In this document: positions 34,512-43,058 of the stretch, in pieces
Layout: each line of letters opens with the position of its first letter
Position numbering within the stretch: the first letter of the stretch is position 1
Assembly (NCBI RefSeq): GCF_005503625.1
Contig: NZ_SCMX01000058.1
Span: 1 to 43,952, forward strand
DNA length: 43,952 nucleotides
Reading direction: 5' to 3'
Source: Cupriavidus sp. 2SB
GTDB lineage: Bacteria; Pseudomonadota; Gammaproteobacteria; Burkholderiales; Burkholderiaceae
Translations under genes and position numbers: made by a program
The notes under the pieces: model-generated
What the model saw: only the letters and a program-made list of their open reading frames with translations
Database searches by the model: none
What the model was told of the DNA's origin: nothing

Positions 34512-35348
34512 CTAATTATCGAAGTACGTGCTTTGAGCGACTTCTCGATAAGCGTCGTACTCCGCTTTCTGTGCGGATTCCTTCGCCATAATGGCATCCC
34601 AACTATCGGTACCGAGGATGAGCCGCCGAGGCAAACTTCCAGAGTTGACGAGCTGCACAATGATGTCTGCCATTCGCTTTGGATCGCCTGGCGCCAAAGT
34701 GCCGGTCTCGTCCGCAAGGAACATATCCATGAGCGCGTGGACGGTGCTCTCATACCCGGGAATACGCGGACTGCGCAGATTACGTTCCACGATCCCCGTT
34801 CGGAATCCGCCCGGCTCGATAGCCATCACCTTAATACCGAGTGGACCAACCTCGTCATGCAGGGATTCCGAAAGCCCTTCTAGCGCGAACTTCGATGCTG
34901 AGTAATATCCAAAAGCAGGGAAAGCCACGACGCCCGCAACGGAAGATACATTGACAATAATGCCGCGGCCCCGCTTGCGCATAGCTGGCAATGCGGCGCG
35001 AATTGTCGATGCGACGCCGAAAAAATTAGTCTCGAAGAGCTTGCGGATATTCTCGTCTTGGCCTTCTTCGACAGCCGCCATATACCCGATTCCCGCGTTG
35101 TTCACCAGGATATCGATGCCACCTGACCACGCTTCCGCCGCCGCAATGGCCTGACCGATCTCTTCCGGCTTCGTTAGATCCATGGCGAGCGGCAGTACGG
35201 CGTCGGGATATGCCGATCTCAAAGTGCAGAGGCGAGACTTGTCTCTTGCGGTGGCCGCTACTCTGTGTCCGGCCGCGAGGGCGGACAAGGCGAGAGCCTC
35301 TCCAAAACCACTCGATGCCCCGGTGATGAACCACGTTTGTACGCTCAT
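34512..35348 (-). CDS. Classical short-chain dehydrogenase (SDR)
   Basis: A 278-aa SDR with all classical motifs: TGASSGFG (9-16, cofactor), NNAG (83-86), Ser136 in IIVNVSSVAG and Tyr149-x3-Lys153 in FGYYSASKFALEGLSESL. The Rossmann N-terminus with TARDKSRL suggests NADP preference through the Arg after strand 2 (inference). The long C-terminal region (MDMFLADETGTLAPGDPKRM) is the form seen in SDRs annotated simply as oxidoreductases. It is transcribed opposite to the MDR gene and lies about 110 nt downstream of AraC regulator 2 on the same strand. Confidence 0.94.
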   Translation of the reverse strand: MSVQTWFITGASSGFGEALALSALAAGHRVAATARDKSRLCTLRSAYPDAVLPLAMDLTKPEEIGQAIAAAEAWSGGIDILVNNAGIGYMAAVEEGQDENIRKLFETNFFGVASTIRAALPAMRKRGRGIIVNVSSVAGVVAFPAFGYYSASKFALEGLSESLHDEVGPLGIKVMAIEPGGFRTGIVERNLRSPRIPGYESTVHALMDMFLADETGTLAPGDPKRMADIIVQLVNSGSLPRRLILGTDSWDAIMAKESAQKAEYDAYREVAQSTYFDN

Positions 35349-35460
35349 ATCAGTGTCCCTAACAATGTGAAGGCGCGAGGCCGTCAGGTAATGTCGTTAG
35401 GGTAGCGGGATCTACTGGATGAGGAGTGCGTACTTTTTGCTCTTGCGTACAGATCTTGAG

Positions 35461-36444
35461 CTACGGCGATGAGAGCGAATCTTCGTCGGACTGCTGCCGT
35501 CTGTACTTGCCGGGAGTAACCCCAATCTGTTTGACGAAACTACGGTTAAATGCGGCCTCAGACTTATAACCGACCGCGCGTGCAATCTGTCCGAGAGACT
35601 GATTTCCCGCGCGCATGAGGCGTGCGGCCTTGTGCATACGCCACCGTGTCAAATAGTCGAGTGGTGTCTGCTTCGCTCGTTCGCGAAATCGTGTGGCGAA
35701 GCTCGTTCGAGACATGCCGGCCTCCTGGGCCATCATCTCAAGCGTCCAGTCTCGCCCCAAATCCTGATGCATTGCATATCCGGCCTTGCTGAGCTGAGGG
35801 TCCGCCATTACGCCCAGCCAGCCATTCGCAGACGGCGCCTCCTGTACGCAGTAGTGCCGGACCGTGTGGATAAAGAGTATTTCGAAGAGCCTCGCGATAA
35901 TCGCCGCAGCGCCCACTTCACGCGTTGCAGACTCGCGCCCGAGCATCTCAAGAATCGCCTCGAAGGCCTCGTTTGCTTCCCGACCTGCGCGCATGTAAAG
36001 AAGAGAGGGCAAGTATTCAAGTAGCGGAAGCGAGTCCACTGAATCCAATTCGAAGACTCCGCTCAAGAAAGTCGTTTTGGGGCCCTCTCCGCCTATCTCG
36101 ATCGTATTCGATTCAATTTTTGAAAGGAGCGCCTTACAGTCAACGAGAGTTGCCCCCTCTGCATCATAAATTTCATAGGGGAGCGCTTCCAACTCGATGA
36201 ACGCGTCTCCGGCTGTCAGAAAGGTTGGCTTTCCACCCTGAGATCTAAGCGTGCAGCTTCCGCCTAGGACAAGGACAAATTTGAAGCCAGACTCACCGTC
36301 GGATTTGATCCCCCACGGCGTCGAGGCCTCGACGCGCGTGAACAGAGCATCCTTGACTCTAATGGATGTACAAATCTCTGAGAGCGGATCCACTCGATTA
36401 CTCCTTAGGGGTTCAAAAATGCCCGGGGCATCACTCATTGACAT
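35461..36444 (-). CDS. AraC-family regulator with cupin-like N-terminal domain (paralog 2)
   Basis: A 327-aa AraC/XylS regulator. The N-terminal half has NRVDPLSEICTSIRVKDALF and a cupin-like region (LTAGDAFIELEALPYEIYDA), and the C-terminal half has two HTHs (TLEMMAQEAGMSRTSFATRF, NQSLGQIARAVGYKSEAAFN) ending in IGVTPGKYRRQQ. It is clearly a paralog of the regulator at 28.5 kb, sharing DPLSEIC, GRDWTLE and WRMxKA segments. Its ATG at 36444 overlaps the end of the nitrilase gene by 14 nt, so the two are translationally coupled. The SDR downstream may be a target. The two paralogs probably answer different effectors. Confidence 0.92.
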   Translation of the reverse strand: MSMSDAPGIFEPLRSNRVDPLSEICTSIRVKDALFTRVEASTPWGIKSDGESGFKFVLVLGGSCTLRSQGGKPTFLTAGDAFIELEALPYEIYDAEGATLVDCKALLSKIESNTIEIGGEGPKTTFLSGVFELDSVDSLPLLEYLPSLLYMRAGREANEAFEAILEMLGRESATREVGAAAIIARLFEILFIHTVRHYCVQEAPSANGWLGVMADPQLSKAGYAMHQDLGRDWTLEMMAQEAGMSRTSFATRFRERAKQTPLDYLTRWRMHKAARLMRAGNQSLGQIARAVGYKSEAAFNRSFVKQIGVTPGKYRRQQSDEDSLSSP

Positions 36445-37204
36445 AACAGGGATACGCCGCTTTCTGTGTACTCGACCACTCCAGATCCACGTCGATGACC
36501 ACCAGAGAGTCCGTACTACTCGTTCTCGAAATCAGGAGTCCATCCGGCGTGCTCGCCAGACCTGTCCCACCGAACATTAATCCGCCAGGAGTGTGACCTG
36601 CTCGATTTGAGCTGACCACGTACGCGCCAGATACGATTGCGGCCATCATGGTGGCTGTCTGCCAGGCCTCTACTCCTTTGCCAGAAGCTCGCGGCACAAC
36701 AATGAGGTCAGCGCCTTGCCTGCCATAATGCCGCGCATTCTCATTGAAAAAAAGCTCCGTGCATAACAAGACGCCAACCCTCAGCTGACCTACTTGGATG
36801 CACTCAAACCGGTCTCTGTCGCGTGCAAACCACGCTTCCTCGTACCAGCCCTCTTCTTGCGGAAAGTATTGCTTGCGATGAATTGGGCGGACGACGCCGC
36901 CCTCCACAACAAAGGCTTCGTTGGTCAGCCGCTCGCCTACAAAAATCGGGCGCGAAGAAATGACTGCACCGACTTCGAGGCGACTTAACGCGGACAGCGC
37001 CTCATGATGCAAGTCGACACTGCGACGGGCGGCATCCTTGTCAAAGCTCTGTGACTCGGCTAGCCACGGCCCGAAGGGCATTTCGTTGGTGACAAGGATA
37101 TCTGCGTGAGAAAGAGCCACGGTCCGGCGAATCGTCTCCCACGCTGCTCCATCCGGCAGGAGCCCCTCGGGCCACTCAACAAAGGCAACACGTGATACGG
37201 TCAT
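36431..37204 (-). CDS. Nitrilase-superfamily carbon-nitrogen hydrolase
   Basis: A 257-aa C-N hydrolase with the Glu-Lys-Cys triad legible: Glu41 in VTNEMPFGPW, Lys111 in IHRKQYFPQEEGWYEEAW and Cys148 in VGVLLCTELFF. VVPRASGKGVEAWQTATMMA and SSNRAGHTPGGLMFGGTGLA are the later conserved strands. The length fits amidase-type branches (carbamoyl or amide hydrolases) rather than true nitrilases (about 340 aa). The substrate is unknown. The 14-nt overlap with the AraC gene downstream makes a two-gene operon. Start ATG as given; no strong Shine-Dalgarno sequence. Confidence 0.9.
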   Translation of the reverse strand: MTVSRVAFVEWPEGLLPDGAAWETIRRTVALSHADILVTNEMPFGPWLAESQSFDKDAARRSVDLHHEALSALSRLEVGAVISSRPIFVGERLTNEAFVVEGGVVRPIHRKQYFPQEEGWYEEAWFARDRDRFECIQVGQLRVGVLLCTELFFNENARHYGRQGADLIVVPRASGKGVEAWQTATMMAAIVSGAYVVSSNRAGHTPGGLMFGGTGLASTPDGLLISRTSSTDSLVVIDVDLEWSSTQKAAYPCYVNE

Positions 37205-38038
37205 TTAAGTTCTTTCTGATCTGCGTGAGTATCTACGCTCGTGACCGCTTATCAGCGCGGGGAGAGGTCGAAGCCGGCGATCATACTCGCTGCGACAGAA
37301 ACAGGTAATAGTCATAGGCATCGCAGCCATCGGCTCGGGTGCGGCGCTTCCGCGCGCGTTCGGAGTACGCGTAGGCAAGCATACAACTATCGCGAGATGT
37401 GGAGAGTCACACGCTTCTCGTACCTGGTGTAGACGCCCGTAGCGGACCCGACGGGAAGTCGGAGCTCATCAAGTCCAGGCAAAATCCCCAAATAAGTCTG
37501 GTTCGCCGGCAACTGCCGCCTCGGGCGATGCAGTGATTCATGGCATCTCATTGCTAATGGCAGGAATCAACCGAAACCTCACGCGAACCGGTTAGATGAG
37601 CTGTCCAACAAAAACTGCTTCGGCCAATTGACTTACTGCCTGGCCGGCAGGCGGTCGCTTGCCGGCTGCATTTTCGTGGATAAACGTCTGCTCGAAGGCT
37701 AAACCTACCTTGACTCAAGCCTTTGGCGACTGGTCAACAACTGGGCGCCGTTCCCCAACCAAAATCTGGCAACTACTAGCCACTCCCGAAGGCGGCGCAG
37801 AGGCGGCACGTTGCATGCGCTCCACCCTGCATCTGTACTCGGTTAGGGGCGGCCAGAACGACCGCCCCGTCCTCAGCCCCACACCAAGCATTCGAACCTT
37901 CCCCAAACCGCACGCTCGGGCGGACATCTGGAGACTTCCGGCCTACGATGAACAAAGCCCACACAAGCGCAGGAACTTCCCTACATGTCACGAATATTGT
38001 ATGAGACCGGACTCTTCGCGTTAATGTCGCGCTTAAAT
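37205..38038. other. Gene-poor stretch carrying repeat copy 2
   Basis: About 830 bases without a convincing gene. It contains the 33-bp REP-like repeat at 37634-37666. The frames around it (37659-38024) are open by chance. It may mark the site of a lost integrase cassette like the one at 20-21 kb. Confidence 0.5.
37634..37666. repeat. 33-bp repeat, copy 2
   Basis: Identical over 33 bases to 21023-21055, including the GCCGGCA/TGCCGGC inverted core. Unlike copy 1 it has no recombinase beside it, and the flanks differ. Confidence 0.8.
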
Positions 38039-38422
38039 TCACTGTATGAGAGGGACGATTCCAATTTTTTCCGCAAGCATGCGCTCGTACACCCCGAAGT
38101 GAAGGTCGACTTCAGCCTGGCTAACAACGGTCATCTCTATACTAATCTGGTCCATTTTTAGCCCAAATATTGTGGCCAGTGCCAGTTCCAGATGCGGGAC
38201 GACATCCTTATCCTTTGGAAAAGTCGTGCCTATATTTATTGAGTACGAATTCGAGCGATCCGCAACAACTTCCAGCACGCGGGCGGCGGCGCTCATGTTG
38301 TGCTCGACGCCAATGCGGGCGAGCTCAGCGATGCTGCGCATTTTTTCAGTCGGAAACCCACGAACACACCGAAGTCGGATGCGGTGAGGACCTAACGTGA
38401 TCCAGTCTGTATCGAACTCCAT
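38039..38422 (-). CDS. Hypothetical protein downstream of Hsp20 pair
   Basis: A 127-aa soluble protein (MEFDTDWITLGPHRIRLRCV, FPTEKMRSIAELARIGVEHN, KDKDVVPHLELALATIFG). An open frame extends upstream to 38500, but AGAGGCG lies about 6 nt before the ATG at 38422. No family recognised. It is 83 nt downstream of the second Hsp20 stop, with a 9-bp stem-loop between, so it may be co-transcribed at reduced level or have its own promoter. A role in stress response is suggested only by position. Confidence 0.65.
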   Translation of the reverse strand: MEFDTDWITLGPHRIRLRCVRGFPTEKMRSIAELARIGVEHNMSAAARVLEVVADRSNSYSINIGTTFPKDKDVVPHLELALATIFGLKMDQISIEMTVVSQAEVDLHFGVYERMLAEKIGIVPLIQ

Positions 38423-38465
38423 AGTCGCCTCTTTTCTTGGGCTTGCTTCTGGAAGCCACCGCTTT

Positions 38466-38493
38466 GCCGGGAGATTGAGAAGGGTCTCCCGGC
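38466..38493 (-). terminator. Intergenic hairpin after Hsp20 gene 2
   Basis: GCCGGGAGA and TCTCCCGGC (38466-38474 and 38485-38493) form a perfect 9-bp stem with a 10-nt loop, 12 nt past the Hsp20 stop on the minus strand. No U tract, so it could be a partial terminator or an mRNA processing or stabilising element. Confidence 0.45.
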
Positions 38494-38505
38494 CTCCCAT
38501 GGCAC

Positions 38506-38913
38506 CTACGAAATTTTGATTTCAATGCGTCTTGGACGCGCCTCGTCACGGCGTGGGATGATGAGTTTCAGGACACCGTCCTCTAACTGGGCTTCGATTT
38601 GTGTGGGGTCTAGATCGGCACTGATGACAAACGACCGCGCAAAATGAGGCTGGCGAATCTCGGCGTGCTGAACCCGCAGATCCGCCGGCATCGGCACGAC
38701 GGCCTCTGCTTCCATATGCAAAGTCCCGTCGTTGACATTTACCTGAAGCTTTTCACGGCTTACTCCAGGAAGGTCGGCCCACAGCGTCACGCCATTCTTG
38801 TCTTCCACGATGTCAACTGCGGGGACCAAGGTCATTGTGCGGGTGGCCTCGTTCTCATGGCGTTGGGCCATGGGACCATCATTGCGGTGCGCGACTTGGG
38901 TGGTGTCGTTCAT
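38506..38913 (-). CDS. Hsp20-family small heat-shock protein 2
   Basis: A 135-aa small heat-shock protein with the alpha-crystallin core: VPAVDIVEDKNGVTLWADLP, GVSREKLQVNVNDGTLHMEA, FARSFVISADLD and LEDGVLKLIIPRRDEA. The C-terminal IEI in RRIEIKIS is the I-x-I anchoring motif. The start MNDTTQ at 38913 is preceded by AAGGAGCCTGCC; the upstream ATG of the open frame lacks a site. It is 15 nt downstream of Hsp20 gene 1. Hsp20 proteins hold unfolding proteins at the oligomer surface. Paired Hsp20 genes usually make class A/B hetero-oligomers; whether these two interact is inference. Confidence 0.95.
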   Translation of the reverse strand: MNDTTQVAHRNDGPMAQRHENEATRTMTLVPAVDIVEDKNGVTLWADLPGVSREKLQVNVNDGTLHMEAEAVVPMPADLRVQHAEIRQPHFARSFVISADLDPTQIEAQLEDGVLKLIIPRRDEARPRRIEIKIS

Positions 38914-38928
38914 GGCAGGCTCCTTCAC

Positions 38929-39369
38929 TTATTTGACCGTAATCGCTCTCGGCTTGGACGCCTCCCGCCTACCTACACTGACTGAGAGGCAACCGTTGGC
39001 ATATTTGGCCTGAACCTTGTCAGGGTCAGCGCCTTCCGGGAGCTCAATGACTCTTCTGAAAGAGCCGATAAAGCGCTCCTGCGCATAGCGTCTTGCCTCC
39101 GGCATGTCTTCTTGCCAAACCGCATGTCGTTCGCCGCTGATGGTCAACAGCCCACGGTCTATAGCAACTTCGAGATTCTCCTGCTTGATACCCGGTGCAA
39201 ACGCAACGATCTCGATTGATTCGTCAGTGGCACCAACATTAATTGGAGGGAATGCGCCGAAGCGTCCGGCGCGGATGCTGGAAGGAAATCCTCCAAACAG
39301 GCCCGTCATCTGCTTTTGCAGTCGTTCGAGGTCACTGAAGAGGTCGGTCCCGAAGAATGCGTCAGCCAT
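38929..39369 (-). CDS. Hsp20-family small heat-shock protein 1
   Basis: A 146-aa small heat-shock protein. The N-terminal arm is MADAFFGTDLFSDLERLQKQ; the crystallin core is INVGATDESIEIVAFAPGIK, QENLEVAIDRGLLTISGERH, FIGSFRRVIELPEGADPDKV and YANGCLSVSVGRREASKP, ending in ITV, a relaxed I-x-I/V motif. The ATG at 39369 is fixed by AGGAGG 8 nt upstream. The longer frame to 39504 has no such site. It is the first gene of the Hsp20 pair. The leader may be heat-controlled (see the regulatory feature upstream). Confidence 0.95.
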   Translation of the reverse strand: MADAFFGTDLFSDLERLQKQMTGLFGGFPSSIRAGRFGAFPPINVGATDESIEIVAFAPGIKQENLEVAIDRGLLTISGERHAVWQEDMPEARRYAQERFIGSFRRVIELPEGADPDKVQAKYANGCLSVSVGRREASKPRAITVK

Positions 39370-39524
39370 GGTCGTATCCTCCTGAAAAGCGCAGTGAGGA
39401 GTGAGGGGCATTACGCGCTCCCATTCACCTGCCTCCCTGACGGCAAACAAATAGAAACACGCAGCGCGACGTCGCGACTGCCTGAGCGGAAGTAAAAATA
39501 GCAACAGAACAGCGGCTTTTCAAG
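39370..39524 (-). promoter_or_regulatory. Hsp20 leader with possible thermosensor hairpin and sigma-32-like -35 box
   Basis: On the minus strand CTTGAAA (39524-39518) is an exact sigma-32 -35 box, about 155 nt before the Hsp20 ATG; the expected CCCCAT -10 box is not clear. Just before the gene, CTCCT (39401-39397) can pair with the Shine-Dalgarno AGGAG (39383-39379) across a 13-nt loop. That would hide the ribosome site at low temperature, like ROSE-type RNA thermometers. This is a structural proposal from base pairing only. Confidence 0.4.
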
Positions 39525-39732
39525 AGGACGATTAAGCACATAAGACCGGATCTGCAGAAGATCACTTGGCGCGCTGAGTATTTGGAGGGTCTCGCTAAGT
39601 TTGCGTATGCATGAAATCCCAGAGGGGTCGAAAGTCGCCCCTTAACAGGCAATTTCCTGGCAAGGTGGAAGTCCTGGCAAAGGACGTCCTGCCTCGCTAC
39701 GATGAAAGGACCTGAATTGCTCCCTGCTTGCC

Positions 39733-40086
39733 ATGCACATAGTTCTGCTGCGCCGCGGCAGCCGCGCCCTGATCCTGCCCCGCGGTAAGGACCTGATCGA
39801 CTGCCCGCTGCTGGTTCGCCATTGGCTGGGCGCGCCTTACACGGTCTGTGCTACCGAGCTGACCAGGGACACGCCGTTACCTGGGATAGCCCCCCCTGTG
39901 GTGCTCGCAGAGGTTCTGCAGAAAGGCTTCTGCGCGCTTGATGTGTATGGCGTGGTGCACGGGTTCGAATCGCCCTTGCAGTCAGATTTCACCGCCGATA
40001 TTGCCCGGGATGCGGACACTAGTGCTACCGATCTGTTACGCGGCGCGGGGGCTTCGACCGAAATCCGCGTGGTTAAACCAGAGTAA
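39733..40086 (+). CDS. Hypothetical protein, intact copy of a duplicated gene
   Basis: A 117-aa soluble protein (MHIVLLRRGSRALILPRGKD, HWLGAPYTVCATELTRDTPL, GFCALDVYGVVHGFESPLQS). No family recognised. A degraded paralog starts at 41118. Both share the RHWLGAP/TRWLGAP, PGIxPxxVLxEVLxxGFCAxD segments, so this part is under conservation. No ribosome-binding site of note before the ATG. It lies between the Hsp20 operon and the truncated histidine kinase, and may be a stress-associated accessory gene. Confidence 0.68.
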   Translation: MHIVLLRRGSRALILPRGKDLIDCPLLVRHWLGAPYTVCATELTRDTPLPGIAPPVVLAEVLQKGFCALDVYGVVHGFESPLQSDFTADIARDADTSATDLLRGAGASTEIRVVKPE

Positions 40087-40216
40087 GACTCCGCGTTTGC
40101 CCTTATGCTCAAGCCGAAAAGACGTCGCTGCAGACCGCTCGCTGCCAATTTGCTCTGATATTGGTCATCCTGTTCTACGCCGCCGCATGGCGACTATGAG
40201 TCGCTTAGACGGCCGC

Positions 40217-40984
40217 TCAAGGCGGGCCCCTGTTGGCAACGGTCAGTTCAACATCTGCTCCGTCACCTGATACAGCGACACGAACAGGTTGGTCTGCAGA
40301 TCCATACCTCAGCGCATTAATCACCAGGTTGGATAAGAGTTGTTGAACACGACGGTCATCCCAAACGCCCACCAGATTGCCAGTCATTTCCAGCTCAATC
40401 CGATGGTCCGGATACGCACCTCGCAGTTGGTCAATGCCGTCGCCGATCACACGGGTCAGGTCAGTGTCTTCCGGTGTGATGTCATCGATACCCAAGCCAA
40501 GCTTTGCCCGATTAAAGTCGTTCAAATCATTGATAAGGGCATTCATGCTGGCACTGCTTCGTTCGAGCGGGTCGGCAGCCTCGGATACCTCTGCCCCAGC
40601 GTCCAACATTGTGAGGTATGTGGCTGTCATCTGAATGGTATGCAGAGGGCCACGCAGGTCGTGGCCCAACATTCCGAGCAGCAGGTTGCGAGATTCCTCT
40701 AACTCGGCCTCGAGGAACTCGACCGATTCTGCCACCGCCTGATCAATCGCTTCGTTGAAGCGCATCAGATCGACCAGGTCCGCCGCGATCAGTTGGAAGT
40801 CGTCTATCCAGCGACGCAGCACACTTGCGCGTAGCGCCCGGTATTCCGCCACCATCTGATTGATGTTGGAACCCCGGCGTGCACACATGAGGGCGTGCGT
40901 TTGGGCCGCTGTCTCCCGCGCCTCAGGCGGCGAGGGACCGCGCCCGAGAGACTTTTCACGCTGTTCATGAGACTTTACGTGCAC
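40217..40984 (-). pseudogene. Sensor histidine kinase fragment, truncated at both ends
   Basis: The frame codes part of a kinase: an RsbRD-N-like helical region (INQMVAEYRALRASVLRR, DLMRFNEAIDQAVAESVEF), the H box NLLLGMLGHDLRGPLHTIQM with His108, and the N box RRVQQLLSNLVINALRYGSA with Asn219/Asn223. It stops at LTVANRGPP, in the G1 region, so the ATP lid and G2 box are missing. The N-terminal part before HEQREKSLGRGPS, which family members carry (about 60-80 residues), is also missing. The GTG start is therefore doubtful. It cannot bind ATP normally and is best read as a relic. Confidence 0.75.
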
Positions 40985-41117
40985 GCGAAGCGCGACTGGG
41001 GCAAGGCGTCCGGGCCAAATAGCACTCTTTATCGTCGGAGCGGACCTTTGCCGTCGCCCGGCACTCTGAGGACTCTCGTGCTACTGCCCCGCCGGCTGAC
41101 GTCCCCAGACACCCTCC

Positions 41118-41404
41118 ATGAATATTTTGCTCGTCCGAACGGCGACAAAGCGCTATCCCTCCCTGCTGCCCTGACCCCTCAGGATTGCCCAGTCGCTGCA
41201 ACTCGGTGGCTAGGCGCTCCGGTATCCCAAGAACTCACCGAACTGAACACTCATACAGCGATGCCAGGTATTGATCCGCAGGGCGTGCTTGACGAGATTT
41301 TGAGAGCCGGTTTCTGCGCAATTGATGCCGCCGGCATACTACGGGCGGCTTTCTGGAAGCGATCAAGCATGGTGAACTTCGGCGCATGCAAACGAGCTTG
41401 GTAA
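41118..41404 (+). pseudogene. Broken paralog of the gene at 39733
   Basis: ATG at 41118 reads MNILLVRTATKR, the counterpart of MHIVLLRRGSR. The homology then passes to another frame: KALSLPAALTPQDCPVAATR, WLGAPVSQELTELNTHTAMP and GIDPQGVLDEILRAGFCAID, matching the intact copy segment by segment. After AAGIL the similarity ends. One base shift near codon 12 accounts for the break. The two copies flank the histidine-kinase fragment, so a local duplication or insertion is likely. Confidence 0.7.
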
Positions 41405-41821
41405 GTTGCAACCCAACGGAGTCGGCTGCTTTGGACTGAAACTCGTGTGAAACTCAGCAGGTCCCGCGAATGGCGCGATAAAAGCGGCGCCAGCTTGCTC
41501 CGCAAACGCAGCCCAGCCTGTGCCATCGGGCGAAAAGAGCTTTCGCAGTTGACAATTACCACCCTTTCGGTCTGGGGGCAGAGCGGAGATCGCACGCGGT
41601 GCTTAACTTGGAAGATAACGACCCATCTTGGGTCAGACCGGTCCGTCCGCTCCACTGAAACTCGATGTGGCGGCAGAAGGGTCGGGTAGCGCCGACCGGC
41701 TCCTTTCCCTCGGCCGTCCGGAATCAGCGCTTTGACGCGTTTCGTCCGGACGGTCATGCGCTCCCGGGCGCGACATAACCGTCGCGACCGGGGCGCCGAC
41801 GGGTAGGCGCAGAAGCCACGT
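41405..41821. other. Gene-poor stretch
   Basis: About 420 bases with only a poor-quality minus-strand frame (basic, repetitive RVRSPLCPQTERVV-type text) and no domain. GC-rich short inverted repeats are scattered near 41680-41790. Nothing further can be supported. Confidence 0.45.
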
Positions 41822-42721
41822 TCAATATGCCCAATTTGTCGGTACATACCGAAAGGCGTTGCCATCGACCGCAATGCGGCCCAGTGACGGGAACGATAGA
41901 TGGCTGGCCAGGAATAGCTCGCCGGTTTCTGCTGCTTCTTGCAGCAGGCGGACTCTGACTCGGGTTGCCTCTTCAGGTTCGTGATCGAATGCGTTCTCCC
42001 ATTCGGGGCTTTCGACTCCCGCGGGAACTACGGCGTCCCCAGCGAACGTCAGCCGCTCACCGCCGGACGCCACGCGGACCACACTGTGGCCAGGCGTGTG
42101 GCCGCCCGTGAGTGTGACAACGACCCCCGGTGCAACTTGGTACTCCTTGTCGAACGGGCGCAACTCGCTCTTGTACGCGTCAAGAAAGTTGGTCGCACTT
42201 GTCCGGATAATGTCCTGAATCCCGTTAAACGTGTTGTGGGAAAAATCGGGGGACTCAAAGAACTCGACATCGGTGCGCGACACGTGGATCCGCAGGTCGG
42301 GACGCATCTGACTCCTCAATCGCTCGTCGAGCAGGCCGCCGATGTGGTCCATGTGAATGTGGGTGGCAATCACGTCGGTGATCGATCCAGGCGCGATACC
42401 GGCACACTTCAATCGGAGTGCCAATCGCCCGGTTCGCGTGGATTCCGGCATCTCCGATCCCATCCCGGCGTCGATCAGAATTGTCCTACCGCCACTGCGA
42501 ACCACGACGACATTCAGCCCCCAATCGATCACGTCTGGCAGAAACCTGCCCCGCAGCGCAGCGTCTCGGATGGCCGGGTCGATGTTGGTACCCAGGACGT
42601 TTGCCGGAACGGGTATCGCACCGTCGCTGATTACCATTACCTCGATGTCGCCGATACGCGTCGCGTAGCGCGAAGGAACCACATCGTGCTCTGGGTAGAG
42701 TGATCCGTGGCATAGGCACAT
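41822..42721 (-). CDS. MBL-fold metallo-hydrolase
   Basis: A 299-aa metallo-beta-lactamase-fold hydrolase. THIHMDHIGG (120-129) gives His121, His123, Asp125 and His126 of the HxHxDH metal site. GGHTPGHSV supplies the third histidine cluster and FAGDAVVPAG the bridging Asp, while FLASHLSFPSLGRI carries the last His. The length and GLNVVVVRSGGRTILIDAGM start resemble the quorum-quenching lactonase/AidB-type branch, but lactonase activity is only one option. The open frame reaches upstream, yet AGGAG about 6 nt before MCLCHGSLYPEHDVV (42721) marks the start. No signal peptide. Confidence 0.93.
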   Translation of the reverse strand: MCLCHGSLYPEHDVVPSRYATRIGDIEVMVISDGAIPVPANVLGTNIDPAIRDAALRGRFLPDVIDWGLNVVVVRSGGRTILIDAGMGSEMPESTRTGRLALRLKCAGIAPGSITDVIATHIHMDHIGGLLDERLRSQMRPDLRIHVSRTDVEFFESPDFSHNTFNGIQDIIRTSATNFLDAYKSELRPFDKEYQVAPGVVVTLTGGHTPGHSVVRVASGGERLTFAGDAVVPAGVESPEWENAFDHEPEEATRVRVRLLQEAAETGELFLASHLSFPSLGRIAVDGNAFRYVPTNWAY

Positions 42722-43058
42722 GTCCAACTCCTCATTCTGAGAAAATTGCATTGCCGGCGCACTTCGCGTAACGCGATACCTTCTCGCCGGGCCAGTCGTT
42801 GGTGGCGAGAGCAAGCTTACGCAGACGGGTCATTGCGCGGTAGCCACGCTGAGCAACACACTGTGGTGTGCGCAGGGAAACAGTTCAGGCCGTTGGTCCT
42901 GTCGCTAATCGGATACGAGAATTGCAGCGAGGGCCGGTGCTGCCAGCGCTGACCCATCCATTGGCATTAGTGACCCATTCCCTTGAATGACTGACATTCA
43001 GGTGGGTGGCGATTAGGTTTATCGCTACACGCGTATTTGAAAGCATCACAACAACGAC
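42722..43058. other. Gene-free stretch with a dyad
   Basis: About 337 bases between the divergent MBL and CBS-like genes. TGAATG-ACTGA-CATTCA (42984-43000) is a perfect dyad that could serve as an operator for either gene. No coding frame is convincing. Confidence 0.5.

Noticed and set aside
41251..41874. Minus-strand ORF of 207 codons beside the MBL gene
   Set aside because: Arg/Pro-rich, overlaps the stop end of the MBL gene and the 41118 paralog, and shows no family or ribosome-binding site.
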